DNA of 50,747 bases from Saprospiraceae bacterium (GCA_021738725.1 JAIPBE010000022.1:1-50747); one strand, 5' to 3'. Positions 39,686-49,170 are shown, counted from the stretch's first letter. Notes: generated by a model from the letters alone, not told the origin. Translations and numbers: made by a program.

Positions 39686-40342
39686 ATGAAGTTCTTTATC
39701 GACACGGCAAATTTGGCAGACATCCGGGAAGCACGCGACCTGGGCATTTTAGATGGTGTGACCACCAATCCCAGCCTGATGGCAAAAGAGGGGATCTCCG
39801 GTGAAGCCAATATTCTCAAGCACTATGAAGCGATCTGCCAGATCGTGGATGGGGATGTTAGTGCGGAAGTGATTGCCACTGATTATGAAGGCATTATTAC
39901 CGAAGGCAAACGATTGGCGGCGCTCGCGCCCAATATCGTGGTCAAAGTGCCAATGATCAAGGACGGCATTAAAGCCATTCGATATTTTTCGGATCACGAT
40001 ATACGAACCAATTGCACACTGGTATTTTCGGCCGGGCAGGCCATTCTGGCGGCGAAGGCAGGGGCTACCTATCTCAGTCCCTTTATCGGACGCATTGACG
40101 ATGTCAACTGGGATGGAATGGACCTGATCCTGCAAATTGCTGAGATCTATGCCATCCAGGGATATGACACGGAAATTCTGGCGGCATCCATCCGCAATTC
40201 CAAACATATTGTCGATGCAGCCAGATCAGGCGCGGATGTGGTGACCTGTCCACTCAGTGCTATCCTGGGGCTCATCAAACACCCGTTGACGGATATCGGA
40301 TTGGCCCAATTCCTGAACGATCACAAAAAGGCTAACGCTTAA
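39686..40342 (+). CDS. Transaldolase (small TalC/fructose-6-phosphate-aldolase-like subfamily)
   Basis: The 218-residue TIM barrel has [29 protein letters not shown], the Schiff-base lysine in [13 protein letters not shown], and [32 protein letters not shown]. The small TalC/FSA group has about 215 residues. Fructose-6-phosphate aldolase of E. coli carries Tyr in the APYVNRID block, whereas transaldolases of this size carry Phe. Here the block reads SPFIGRIDD, so transaldolase activity in the pentose phosphate pathway is the better call. Its stop shares TTAA with the opposing lipoprotein gene. Confidence 0.92.
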   Translation: MKFFIDTANLADIREARDLGILDGVTTNPSLMAKEGISGEANILKHYEAICQIVDGDVSAEVIATDYEGIITEGKRLAALAPNIVVKVPMIKDGIKAIRYFSDHDIRTNCTLVFSAGQAILAAKAGATYLSPFIGRIDDVNWDGMDLILQIAEIYAIQGYDTEILAASIRNSKHIVDAARSGADVVTCPLSAILGLIKHPLTDIGLAQFLNDHKKANA

Positions 40343-41163
40343 GGCAGGATCAGTGTATCGCGATCCATGCTCAAGCCGGTAAAAACGCCGATCGGGTTGG
40401 CTGTGCCAGAGACAGTTGATATGATCAGCCCGGGTTGTCCGAATGGATTCAGATTGGCACTGATCGACTGCAACAGTGTATTGAGATAGTTGAAATAGGG
40501 TTCGTCCATATGGACCAGGGTATGGATAAGTGTATCACCTGGTTCGAAGGAAAATCCGGTTCCAAACGCTCCTTTTGGCGTGTCGAAGAACCCGTCATCG
40601 ACCAGGAAATCCTGAAGGACACTATCCCGGCTACCAAAGTTGACCGTACGTCGATAATAATTGTGTGTCGACTGGTCTTCCGTAAAATACGTGATGACCC
40701 GCGCCTTGTTCTGCGCATTGGTCTCCACCACCAGGCTGTCCATAGGCACCACAGGGAGGATTCTGGTTTCTCCGGAGATGATCAGGCCATTCTCCAGTTC
40801 GATATACAGTTGGAATGTTCGATCTGGTCCCTCCGGGACGATCTCGTTCGATCCATAATTACTGAACTGCAAGGTAACCGGGTCAAAGTAGACCTGGTTG
40901 TCCAGGAGAATGTCCTGGCCGTCTACACGAATGGTTACAGTGGCCCCATTCCACAGGGCCGCCGCCGGATCATCCAGATCGAATGTGGCGAAGTAAGCTG
41001 CCGATCGGGTCAACAGAAGTCGATAGGGCTTCCCCGGTTCGAGGTAGCATTCTACGACGGGTTGGCTGGTATAGCCCGGCAGATCAATATCGATCTCCTT
41101 TTCCAGGTTACAGGCACTCAGAAGGATGGTCAGGAATAGTATGGTTTTCCAGAAAGTTGGCAT
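40339..41163 (-). CDS. DUF4249 family lipoprotein
   Basis: The 274-residue precursor has a lipobox (TILLSAC, lipidated Cys near residue 18), followed by the DUF4249 pattern [35 protein letters not shown] and [11 protein letters not shown] (given in shorter blocks). It is beta-rich throughout, with no catalytic motifs. It begins 5 bases after the stop of a TonB receptor gene. This receptor plus DUF4249 pairing recurs in Bacteroidota and suggests a surface accessory subunit for the receptor. The function of DUF4249 is not established. Confidence 0.85.
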   Translation of the reverse strand: MPTFWKTILFLTILLSACNLEKEIDIDLPGYTSQPVVECYLEPGKPYRLLLTRSAAYFATFDLDDPAAALWNGATVTIRVDGQDILLDNQVYFDPVTLQFSNYGSNEIVPEGPDRTFQLYIELENGLIISGETRILPVVPMDSLVVETNAQNKARVITYFTEDQSTHNYYRRTVNFGSRDSVLQDFLVDDGFFDTPKGAFGTGFSFEPGDTLIHTLVHMDEPYFNYLNTLLQSISANLNPFGQPGLIISTVSGTANPIGVFTGLSMDRDTLILP

Positions 41164-41168
41164 GCCGA

Positions 41169-43490
41169 TCAGAATTTGAAATTATAGGTCAGAGAAGGCA
41201 AAATGGGGAAGAGGGATACTTGTTTGGCTTTGATACCGACCACCTCTTCGATGCCAAGGTCCGTATTGGTTTTTGTTTCTGCATCCAGATACAAGAAGTA
41301 GGGATTTCGCCGATTATAGACATTGTAGACACTGATGGTGAGGTCACTTTCTCCCCATTTAGGTTTGAATCCGATGACCATCCCCAGATCCAGTCGATGA
41401 TAGGCCGGTTGGCGAAGATTGTTCCGGTCGCCGTACACAGGGACAACCGGTTGCGGCTGGCCTCCAGGGATATCCTGGAAAGGAAGCCGGCCGACTGGCA
41501 GCCAGGAGAGGTCGCCCGACCCGTAGATCCAAGCCGCCGTGACAGAGAGGCGAGGGGTGATCTCATAAATCGTCACAATGGAAATATCATGACGCCGGTC
41601 ATAGCGGGGAGAAAAATACCGGCCGCCCATAATGTCATCAAAGGCACCGCGACGGACGAAGGCAAGGGTGTAGCCAACCCATCCGGTCAGCCGGCCTTCC
41701 TTCTTTTCCAGGTAGACCTCTGTCCCATAGGCATAGCCCTTGCCAAAGGTGAATTCGCGTTCCAACTCATCGTTCGCAAACAAGTCCGCAAAATTCTTGA
41801 AATCGATTTGGTTATCCAGATACTTGTAATAGTATTCATTGGACAGCAGGAATTGACTTCCGATCAAATACTGCCAGCCCACCCCGACCTGATCACTGAC
41901 CTGTGGCCGGACTCCAGCCGTCGAAGGATACCAGATGTCGGTCGGTAAGGAAATCGATGAATTGGCCACGAGATGCAGATATTGCACCATTCGGGCATAG
42001 TTGGCTTTAACCGATAGAAGGGGGGTAACCCGATAATTATAAGCGACCCGGGGCTCTACAGCACCATACGGTTTTCCATCCTGCAGAAATCCGGAAAGGC
42101 GCAATCCGGCACTCACAGACGACCGGTCATTGATCTGCCAGTCGTCCTGGATATAAGCACCGGATTCCCAGGCTTCCAGATCCTGGCCAGCCGAGAAGGA
42201 TATCTCCCCGTCATCACTGCCTGCTTTCAGCCGTCCTACTGTAAATAAGTGGCGGGTGATCTCACCACCGAATCGCAAATGATGGTCGTTCGATGCCGAA
42301 TAGGTAAAATCTGATTTGAGGTTCATATCCCGGATCCTGGACTCCAGATTGAAGGAGAATCCAGTGAGGGCATTGGAGATCTGATATTTGTAATCTGAAT
42401 AGGTGAAGGTCGTATTGGCGAACAGACGAGAAGAGATGAGCCGGTTCCACCGCGCAGTACCCGTCGCGTTCCCCCAATTGAAATTGAAGTTGAAATTCTC
42501 ATTGTCAAAACCAAACCGGTCCTGACCGAAGTAACCACTGACAAACAGCTTGTCCTTTTCACTCAAGGTGAAATTGACCTTAGCATTCAGATCGTAAAAA
42601 TAATAGTCCGGGATAGGGGTGTAGGACTCATTGCCTTCATTTGCCTTGTTGATCGACCGGGTGATCAGATCAGCATAGGTTCGCCGTCCAGATAGGATCA
42701 TAGATGATTTCCCTTTTTCGATCGGAGCCTCCAGGGTCAATCGCGAAGAGATCAAACCGATCCCCCCGGTGCCAGAGAATTTCTGGTTATTCCCTTCATT
42801 GAGTTTGACATCGATCACAGAGCTTAACCGCCCACCATATTGAGCGGGAAATCCCCCTTTAAAGATCTTGACGTCTTTGATCGCGTCGGAGTTGAAGGTC
42901 GAAAAGAACCCGAAGAGGTGATTGGGATTATAGACCACCGCCTCATCCAGAATAAAGAGATTCTGATCGCCTGATCCCCCTCGGACAAACAGTCCCGAAT
43001 TGCCTTCTGAACCAGAATTGATCCCGGGTTTGAGTTGCAACGTTTTGATGATATCGACCTCTCCAAAGACCACCGGAATGAGTTTTGCCTCGCGCATGGT
43101 CAATTCTTGTACACCCATTTGGGTGGACCCGAGCTGTTCGCGAAAGGAGTTGGATTTGACTACTACTTCTTCGAGCAAGGTCCCGGACGAGAGGTCGACC
43201 TGAACCGGATTGACAATACCCGGATGGATGTCGATCACCAGATCCTGGAAACCGACATAGGTCACGACCAATTGCCCGGAATCAGCGGTCAGGTCGACTG
43301 AATAAAACCCGTATGCATTGGTGAAGGTGCCATTTTCGGTACCAGCCACGCGAACGGTCGCCCCGATGAGCGTCTCACCATTGGCACCATCGCGAATGGT
43401 GCCTGTGACTGTACGCTGGGCCTGAAGTACCGGCAACAAACTGAGTAAGTAAAAACCTGCTATCCAAACCCGTAAATGTTGATGCATCAT
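41169..43490 (-). CDS. TonB-dependent receptor with carboxypeptidase-regulatory-like domain
   Basis: The 773-residue protein has a signal peptide ending PVLQAQ, then a CarboxypepD_reg-like domain (VTGTIRDGANGETLIGATVRVAG, given here as two blocks, residues 27-110). The plug follows (ELTMREAKLIPVVFGEVDII, then SGLFVRGGSGDQNLFILDE), and then a barrel ending ILPSLTYNFKF with the terminal aromatic. The plug sequence differs from SusC receptors, and no SusD follows. Its partner is the DUF4249 lipoprotein downstream. Two adjacent ATG codons (43490 and 43487) are possible starts. The ligand is unknown. Confidence 0.9.
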   Translation of the reverse strand: MMHQHLRVWIAGFYLLSLLPVLQAQRTVTGTIRDGANGETLIGATVRVAGTENGTFTNAYGFYSVDLTADSGQLVVTYVGFQDLVIDIHPGIVNPVQVDLSSGTLLEEVVVKSNSFREQLGSTQMGVQELTMREAKLIPVVFGEVDIIKTLQLKPGINSGSEGNSGLFVRGGSGDQNLFILDEAVVYNPNHLFGFFSTFNSDAIKDVKIFKGGFPAQYGGRLSSVIDVKLNEGNNQKFSGTGGIGLISSRLTLEAPIEKGKSSMILSGRRTYADLITRSINKANEGNESYTPIPDYYFYDLNAKVNFTLSEKDKLFVSGYFGQDRFGFDNENFNFNFNWGNATGTARWNRLISSRLFANTTFTYSDYKYQISNALTGFSFNLESRIRDMNLKSDFTYSASNDHHLRFGGEITRHLFTVGRLKAGSDDGEISFSAGQDLEAWESGAYIQDDWQINDRSSVSAGLRLSGFLQDGKPYGAVEPRVAYNYRVTPLLSVKANYARMVQYLHLVANSSISLPTDIWYPSTAGVRPQVSDQVGVGWQYLIGSQFLLSNEYYYKYLDNQIDFKNFADLFANDELEREFTFGKGYAYGTEVYLEKKEGRLTGWVGYTLAFVRRGAFDDIMGGRYFSPRYDRRHDISIVTIYEITPRLSVTAAWIYGSGDLSWLPVGRLPFQDIPGGQPQPVVPVYGDRNNLRQPAYHRLDLGMVIGFKPKWGESDLTISVYNVYNRRNPYFLYLDAETKTNTDLGIEEVVGIKAKQVSLFPILPSLTYNFKF

Positions 43491-43557
43491 TGTCCTGTTC
43501 GTTCGTAAATGACCACTGGCTGCGGCCGGTTTGAGCTACAAACAGGAAAGGTCAATC

Positions 43558-44442
43558 TTAGGTTGTCCTTGGAGCGGGTAAATTCGACAAAACTTCCTCG
43601 ATCATCGACTGCATGGCCTTCGCCGGGTCGGGGAGGAATGTCTTACGCGCGCGATTGGCGAGAATGAGATTGATGGACAACGCGCTGTGCCCAAACAATC
43701 TGGACAGGCCGTAGATACCGCTGGACTCCATCTCCAGATTGGTGATTCGAAGGTCATGATACCGAAATCTAGCCAGATGATGCCACATGGTGTCGTCATG
43801 TAGCGGGAGCCGGATCACCCGTCCCTGAGGCCCATAGAATCCGGGCAGGGTGATGGTGATGCCAGACTGGGGGAACACCGATCCGAAGGCTTCAAAAAGC
43901 CTGTCATCTCCGCCAAAGGCATAAGGATTCACAGGTAGCTTGAAGTGTGCATCTGCAAATACGTGCAGAGATTCAAGCAGATCCTGATCCATGAGCGTCT
44001 TCGCATCATAGAAGTGGAGGAGGGGATCGAGTCCCAGAGCGATTCGGGTGCGAACCACTGACCCCGGCGTCAGATCATCCTGTAGAGCACCGGAGGTGCC
44101 CAGGCGGATCAGATCGATTTGGCGGATCGTCGGGCGGACCTCTCTCGTCTGTAGATCGACATTTTTCAAAATGTCCAGTTCATGGAGAACGATGTCAATA
44201 TTATCAGTGCCGATCCCGGTGCTGATCACGGTGATCCGTCGATTCCCTATGCGGCCGGTATGCGTATGGAATTCCCGCTTTTCCACCCGACATTCGATCG
44301 AATCAAAGTGTTGGGATACCTTCTCCACGCGGCCCGGGTCACCGACTAGAAAGACCAGATCTGCAACCTGATCAGGGGTCAGTGCAAGATGGAAAACGGA
44401 TCCATCCGGATGGAGAATAAGTTCTGATGGAGAAAGGGACAT
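43558..44442 (-). CDS. Nucleoside phosphorylase (PNP/UDP family)
   Basis: The 294-residue cytoplasmic protein shows the family elements: VFLVGDPGRVEKVSQHF (phosphate-binding loop), ITVISTGIGTDNIDIVLHEL, LIRLGTSGALQDDLTPGSVV (the GTSG motif), and LEMESSGIYGLSRLFGH (the MExxxx ribose-binding glutamate). This fits uridine phosphorylase-like enzymes that cleave nucleosides with phosphate to give a base and ribose-1-phosphate. Base specificity cannot be read. Futalosine hydrolase MqnB belongs to the same superfamily but is usually shorter, so I favour a salvage enzyme. It lies 33 bases after a lipoprotein gene on the same strand. Confidence 0.87.
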   Translation of the reverse strand: MSLSPSELILHPDGSVFHLALTPDQVADLVFLVGDPGRVEKVSQHFDSIECRVEKREFHTHTGRIGNRRITVISTGIGTDNIDIVLHELDILKNVDLQTREVRPTIRQIDLIRLGTSGALQDDLTPGSVVRTRIALGLDPLLHFYDAKTLMDQDLLESLHVFADAHFKLPVNPYAFGGDDRLFEAFGSVFPQSGITITLPGFYGPQGRVIRLPLHDDTMWHHLARFRYHDLRITNLEMESSGIYGLSRLFGHSALSINLILANRARKTFLPDPAKAMQSMIEEVLSNLPAPRTT

Positions 44443-44475
44443 GTCTTCGATATTGACCGGAAAGAGGCCGGATGG

Positions 44476-44955
44476 CTATTGACACTGCAGCAGGATCGGC
44501 GGTGTTTCGATCACATTACTTTGATGTCCTGCACGATCATTGATATAGACCAGATAGCTCAACGTATCTACCGGGTAGGTCGTACTGGACGTGCAGGGGT
44601 CCTGTCCGTTCGGGAAATAGCAGCAGGTCGTATAAATGATGAAGGAAATTTCCCCACTGATCCCGTTGCCGATCCCCTGTTCCGGGACTTTGGGGATCCG
44701 ATAGGCAGGAGGCATGACATTGTCTCGGGTATCGGTAATAAAGAGGTCAAAACCGCCCCCTTCCAAACCGATGTCGCCATCCCCATCTGTAAATCCGATG
44801 GTGAGCAACAAAGAGTCAGTATTCAGTTGATTTTGTACCATGGTGCCTTTGGTCATTCGAAGATATTCGATGTGTGGTTCAATCGGATATTCCGGTGCAG
44901 TCAGACAGGCGGTCAGGAACAGGACTGGAAGTAAAAACAAGAAGATCGCTCGCAT
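44476..44955 (-). CDS. Hypothetical lipoprotein (159 residues)
   Basis: The ATG at 44955 gives MRAIFLFLLPVLFLTAC, an excellent lipoprotein signal with the lipidated cysteine at residue 17. In-frame ATGs at 44964 and 44982 would only lengthen the n-region. The mature part is acidic with a calcium-binding-like run FTDGDGDIGLEGGGFDLFITDTRD (seen as FTDGDGDIG and FDLFITDTRD). Four or five cysteines cluster towards the end (TTCCYFP, QDPCTSS, LLQCQ). The run looks like an EF-hand-type or Ig-type surface loop but no family is certain. It may be co-transcribed with the nucleoside phosphorylase gene. Confidence 0.75.
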   Translation of the reverse strand: MRAIFLFLLPVLFLTACLTAPEYPIEPHIEYLRMTKGTMVQNQLNTDSLLLTIGFTDGDGDIGLEGGGFDLFITDTRDNVMPPAYRIPKVPEQGIGNGISGEISFIIYTTCCYFPNGQDPCTSSTTYPVDTLSYLVYINDRAGHQSNVIETPPILLQCQ

Positions 44956-45010
44956 ATAGACCATAACGCAAAGAACGGGCATTTTGGTCAGTCACAAGCA
45001 ATATTTTCCG

Positions 45011-46054
45011 ATGAAAGGGACTGCCAGAGGGAAGGATTATCTTCGCAGTGTGGATGAACAGGATCGCTATTGGCAGAATCGGATTCGGCAAACGGATCCC
45101 GCAGATGTGCAAACGATCGCTTTGGAATTGTTTGCCTACCAGACATCAAATAATCCTGTCTATCATGAGTTTTGCCGACTGATTCGGCGCGACCCCGCAC
45201 AGATAAGTCAACTGGATGAGATTCCTTTTCTGCCCATTTCTTTTTTTAAAACCCATTTGTTGCAATGCGAAAACTGGGAGCCCCAGATGGAATTTCGTTC
45301 CAGTGGGACGATAGGCATGACATCGAGTCGTCACGCCGTCAAAGACCTGCAGTGGTATCACGATGTCACCCGATGGGGTTTTTCTGCTGCTTACGGCCCT
45401 CCTGAAGAATGGTGCTGGCTGGCGCTGCTGCCCGGATACCTGGACCGGGAGGGATCCTCCCTGATCAGCATGGCTGAACACTTTATTCAACGATCTATTC
45501 ATCCGGAAAGTGGATTCTATCTCCGCGATCATGATCGCCTCATCGAGACCATCGAGCGATTGTGTGATCGTGATGTGCCAGTCATGCTACTGGGTGTGAC
45601 CTTTGCCCTGCTGCAATTGGCAGAACGGAAACTAAACTGGTCGACTGGGGTGCAAGTCCTGGAAACAGGAGGCATGAAGGGGATGGGCCCCGAACTGATC
45701 CGTTCAGAACTCCACCACCTACTCAAAGAGGGGCTGGGTGTATCCACCATATCCTCCGAGTATGGCATGACCGAACTTTTCTCACAGGCATACACCAATG
45801 CAGCGGTTCGGTTTGTACCGGCACCAACACTGATTGTCACCACACGCGACATCCATGATCCCTTCAGTTTTCCAGGGTATGGTCGGACAGGCCGACTCTG
45901 TATGATCGATCTGGCGAATTACGCCACCCAGGCATTTATCCAAACGGATGATCTGGGCAGGGTCTATCCAGATGGTCAGTTTGATGTCCTGGGCCGAATG
46001 GATGGAAGCGATATCCGAGGTTGCAATCTGCTCATCAGCGAATTCACGGATTAA
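45011..46054 (+). CDS. LuxE-like acyl-protein synthetase family protein
   Basis: The 347-residue protein resembles the LuxE/coenzyme F390 synthetase branch of adenylate-forming enzymes: IPFLPISFFKTHLL, a phosphate-loop-like EFRSSGTIGMTSSRH, LLPGYLDREGSSLISMAEHFI, LETGGMKGMGPELIRSEL and ISSEYGMTELFSQAY. The C-terminus RGCNLLISEFTD ends where the small lid domain of larger enzymes would begin. LuxE activates a fatty acid on a cysteine for the luciferase reductase complex, but there are no lux genes here, so the acyl substrate is open. The start is the ATG at 45011 rather than a TTG at 44984. Its stop shares TTAA with the opposing gene. Confidence 0.82.
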   Translation: MKGTARGKDYLRSVDEQDRYWQNRIRQTDPADVQTIALELFAYQTSNNPVYHEFCRLIRRDPAQISQLDEIPFLPISFFKTHLLQCENWEPQMEFRSSGTIGMTSSRHAVKDLQWYHDVTRWGFSAAYGPPEEWCWLALLPGYLDREGSSLISMAEHFIQRSIHPESGFYLRDHDRLIETIERLCDRDVPVMLLGVTFALLQLAERKLNWSTGVQVLETGGMKGMGPELIRSELHHLLKEGLGVSTISSEYGMTELFSQAYTNAAVRFVPAPTLIVTTRDIHDPFSFPGYGRTGRLCMIDLANYATQAFIQTDDLGRVYPDGQFDVLGRMDGSDIRGCNLLISEFTD

Positions 46055-49000
46055 TCCTCCTTCTTCGGTAGCCGGATGACATCCAGCGCATGATTACGAA
46101 TAGACTGGTTAAAGGCTGGTAAGACAGATGATTTGACCTCCTCCCATTTTTTGATTCGGGACTGAATGGCGGCTTCCAATTCTGCCTTGACCTGCCAGGC
46201 TTGCTGCGTGGGCGGATAGGGCCCTTCGCGCACCACGTTGTTGAGGTGTGCCAGTTTATTGGTCAGCTGGATGGGGAAATTTAATGGATCCTGATTACTC
46301 CGGTTCTTTGTCTGGTACAATTCCGTTTCAATATCAGTCATCACCGAATCGAGATCAGCACACGCCTTTTTCACCTCCGAATAGGTGGAATCGGGAGGGA
46401 TGAGGGCGGTAAACCCGTCGACCTGCTTTCGGATGATCCGAATCTCCTCTATGGTCTGGTGGGCCTTGGTCACCGTTTGATTCAGTTCATCGAGAAATCT
46501 GAATTGTTCTTTCTGATCCTGCACTGTAAATTCGATTCGCGGATCAGCCAGGATTCGGAAGGGCTGACGCAATGTATCTGTGCCCCGTACCATTTCCAAA
46601 GAATATTCGCCAGGAAGTGCTTGGGGACCATCCAACGTTGCCCACCACAAGATCATGCCGTCAAAGTCCTTTGCTTTGGGGTAGCTCAAATTCCAATGAA
46701 ATGTGTTTGCCCCTTCTTTCACCTCCAACCGGTTCGCCTTTTCCGAGGCATGATTGCCCCATTCCCGTATCCTGTTTCCATTCGCATCCAGAATACGCAA
46801 CCAGAGAGAATCCGTTTTCTTCCATTGAGGGAGCGTGAAATATGCACTCAAACCATTTTGGTGGTTCGTTCCTGCGCCCTGTGGTTCCTTTGATTGATGA
46901 CCGGGTATTCGCCAAATATCCCGCGGAGGAAAGAGGTGAGGCTTCGTGTCTTTCTCCGCTTCTTTCCAGGACAACAGAGGGGTGAGGTCGTCCATGATCC
47001 AGATTCCCCGGCCTTGGGTCGCTATGATCAGGTAGCCATCCCGCAGGGTCATGTCCGTGATCGGCACAATCGGCAGATTTCGCTGAAAGGTGTACCATTG
47101 CGCACCGTCATTATCGGACACATACAGGCCTCGTTCTGTGCCAGCCACCAGCCATCCGGGATGGTCAGGGATGTCTCGTATGGTCCGGGTAAAATGTTCC
47201 CGGTCAATACCTGAATCGATTCGACGCCAGTTCACCCCAAAGTCTGTTGTCCGGAACAAATAGGGCGCAGGATCACCGGATTTATATCGGGTCGCAGCGA
47301 TGCAGGCCGTCCCGGCATTGATACTACTGGCTTCAATGCAATTGATCTGGGCCCATTTCGGCAATTTTGGAGGGGTGACATTCTTCCAGGTAGTCCCGCC
47401 GTCTCGGGTGACATGCACCAACCCATCATCTGATCCAGTCCAGATCACGCCTTTCGAAATGGGTGATTCAGCCATGGCGAAGATGGTACAGTAATATTCG
47501 ACCGACGTATTATCCTTGGTGATGGGTCCCCCTGAAGGTCCCATTCTCGTACTGTCATTCCGCGTGAGGTCAGGGCTGATCACCTCCCAGCTCTGGCCTT
47601 CATCCTGGCTTCGGTGTACTACATGCGAGCAGGTATACAGGGTATGGGGATCATGCGGAGAAAAGAGGATGGGGAAGTTCCATTGGAATCGATATCGCAT
47701 CCCTTCGACGCCATGCCCCATGGGGTTGTCCGGCCATACACTGATATTCCGGGCATAACCGGTCCGATGGTCGAGCCGCTGGATCAAGCCTCCGTAACAA
47801 CCACCATACACGATCTCCGGATCAAGTGGTGACGGGGCAAGGAAGCCACATTCACAGCCGGCAGTCGACTCCCAATCCTCATCGGTAATGGCTGCATGAG
47901 GGGAACGGTGGAGAATTCGGATGGCACTATTATCCTGCTGTGCAGCAAGAATGCGGAATGGGAAATGCTGATCTGTCGTGACCCGATAGAACTGGGCCGT
48001 TGGCTGATTGTGATACGTGGTCCAGGTCTGACCGGCGTCATATGTCACCTGTGCGCCGCCATCATCGGCGATAATCATGCGTGATGGATCTTCGGGGGCA
48101 ATCCAAAGATCATGATGGTCGCCATGGGGAGCATATTGAGAGGTAAAGGTGCGACCGCCATCACTGGAGACATGATAGGCTACATTCATGATGTAGACTC
48201 GATCAACGTCCTGTGGATCCGCATAGATCCGGGAGTAATACCAGGCACGTTGCCGCAAGCTGCGGTCATCGTTCATCTTCTGCCAGGTTTCACCACCATC
48301 ATCTGAACGAAATACACCTCCGGTCTGGCTTTCAATGATCGCCCAAACCCGTTCAGGATGGACAGGCGAAACGGTGATGCCGACGATCCCAATAGTGTCC
48401 GTTGGCAGCCCTTTATTACGGGTGATCTCCTTCCAGGTCTCACCACTGTTTGTGCTTTTCCAGATACCAGAACCATCCCCTCCCGATGACAGGCTGTAGG
48501 GAGTCCTGCTCACCTTCCATGTGGTGGCATAGAGAATCCGAGGATTGGTTGGATCCAGTATCAGATCAACCGCACCTGCTTTGTCGTGAACAAAAAGCAC
48601 TCGCTTCCAACTATTCCCGCCATCCGTAGATTTATAGACACCGCGCTCTTCAGTGGGTTCATACAGATCACCCAATACTGCAGCATAGACCATATATGGG
48701 TCTCTGGGGTCGATGCGGATACGGGCGATATGCCTGGATAGAGGGAGTCCCGCTCGGATCCAGGTTTTCCCGGCGTCTTCCGAGCGCCAGATACCCTCAC
48801 CGGAGGATACATTGCCACGGACCGTTATTTCGCCCCCACCTGCATAGATCACATTCTTGTCGGATGGGCTCACGGCGATCGCTCCGATGGATCCTCCGAA
48901 AAAGCCGTCACTGATATTCTTCCAGGTTCGCCCCCCGTCACCTGTCTTCCAGATACCACCACCTGTGGATCCAAAATAAAACAGATTGGATTCGCCCGGC

Positions 49001-49059
49001 ACACCCGTTACGGTGCAGGATCGACCTCCCCGGTAGGGTCCCAGTTCTCGAAAGGTCAT
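46051..49059 (-). CDS. Large BNR/VPS10-like beta-propeller protein (glycosidase-like)
   Basis: The readable frame has 1002 residues starting MTFRELGPYRGGRS. It carries many sortilin/BNR-type repeats, each with an (S/T)xDxGxxW core: WKTGDGGRTWKNI, WRSEDAGKTWIRA, YKSTDGGNSWKRV, WKSTNSGETWKEI, FRSDDGGETWQKM and VTRDGGTTWKNV. These form one or two beta-propellers as in VPS10-like and xyloglucanase-type proteins. From about residue 700 comes a beta-rich module (WLRILDANGNRIREW), then a helical tail (about residues 840-990) found in this Bacteroidota family. Homologues are exported, but here the signal peptide lies upstream, at 49060-49170, behind an in-frame TGA. As read, only a cytoplasmic product could start at 49059. 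No T9SS domain is present. Confidence 0.82.
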   Translation of the reverse strand: MTFRELGPYRGGRSCTVTGVPGESNLFYFGSTGGGIWKTGDGGRTWKNISDGFFGGSIGAIAVSPSDKNVIYAGGGEITVRGNVSSGEGIWRSEDAGKTWIRAGLPLSRHIARIRIDPRDPYMVYAAVLGDLYEPTEERGVYKSTDGGNSWKRVLFVHDKAGAVDLILDPTNPRILYATTWKVSRTPYSLSSGGDGSGIWKSTNSGETWKEITRNKGLPTDTIGIVGITVSPVHPERVWAIIESQTGGVFRSDDGGETWQKMNDDRSLRQRAWYYSRIYADPQDVDRVYIMNVAYHVSSDGGRTFTSQYAPHGDHHDLWIAPEDPSRMIIADDGGAQVTYDAGQTWTTYHNQPTAQFYRVTTDQHFPFRILAAQQDNSAIRILHRSPHAAITDEDWESTAGCECGFLAPSPLDPEIVYGGCYGGLIQRLDHRTGYARNISVWPDNPMGHGVEGMRYRFQWNFPILFSPHDPHTLYTCSHVVHRSQDEGQSWEVISPDLTRNDSTRMGPSGGPITKDNTSVEYYCTIFAMAESPISKGVIWTGSDDGLVHVTRDGGTTWKNVTPPKLPKWAQINCIEASSINAGTACIAATRYKSGDPAPYLFRTTDFGVNWRRIDSGIDREHFTRTIRDIPDHPGWLVAGTERGLYVSDNDGAQWYTFQRNLPIVPITDMTLRDGYLIIATQGRGIWIMDDLTPLLSWKEAEKDTKPHLFPPRDIWRIPGHQSKEPQGAGTNHQNGLSAYFTLPQWKKTDSLWLRILDANGNRIREWGNHASEKANRLEVKEGANTFHWNLSYPKAKDFDGMILWWATLDGPQALPGEYSLEMVRGTDTLRQPFRILADPRIEFTVQDQKEQFRFLDELNQTVTKAHQTIEEIRIIRKQVDGFTALIPPDSTYSEVKKACADLDSVMTDIETELYQTKNRSNQDPLNFPIQLTNKLAHLNNVVREGPYPPTQQAWQVKAELEAAIQSRIKKWEEVKSSVLPAFNQSIRNHALDVIRLPKKED

Positions 49060-49170
49060 GGCGGATGTGATCTTGTCCCGATCTAATCCTTTGCTGGTGT
49101 TTGTTGCCTTGTTCTGAGCAAGGAGAGCGCCGGCAAATCACAGGCAAAAAAGAAACGGAGCTAATTTCAT
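49060..49170 (-). pseudogene. Signal-peptide segment of the BNR gene interrupted by an in-frame TGA
   Basis: In the same reading frame as the 1002-residue ORF an ATG at 49170 opens MKLAPFLFCL, then TGA at 49138-49140 (codon 11), then FAGALLAQNKATNTSK leading straight into MTFRELG. Without the stop this is a textbook signal peptide with cleavage after LLAQ. A single base change (for example TTA to TGA) would create it. Either this copy is newly inactivated or the base is an assembly or sequencing error. Confidence 0.75.

Noticed and set aside
43558-44442. Futalosine hydrolase (MqnB) to complete the menaquinone route
   Set aside because: Same superfamily, but it is longer than usual MqnB, has the GTSG and MESSG motifs of nucleoside phosphorylases, and is not linked to mqnE/mqnA. 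Not fully excluded.
45011-46054. Bioluminescence (lux) operon
   Set aside because: No luxA, luxB, luxC or luxD homologue is present in the window.
49138-49140. Selenocysteine or recoded TGA
   Set aside because: The codon lies in a signal peptide where no catalytic residue is expected, and no SECIS-like hairpin was evident. A point change or an error is simpler.
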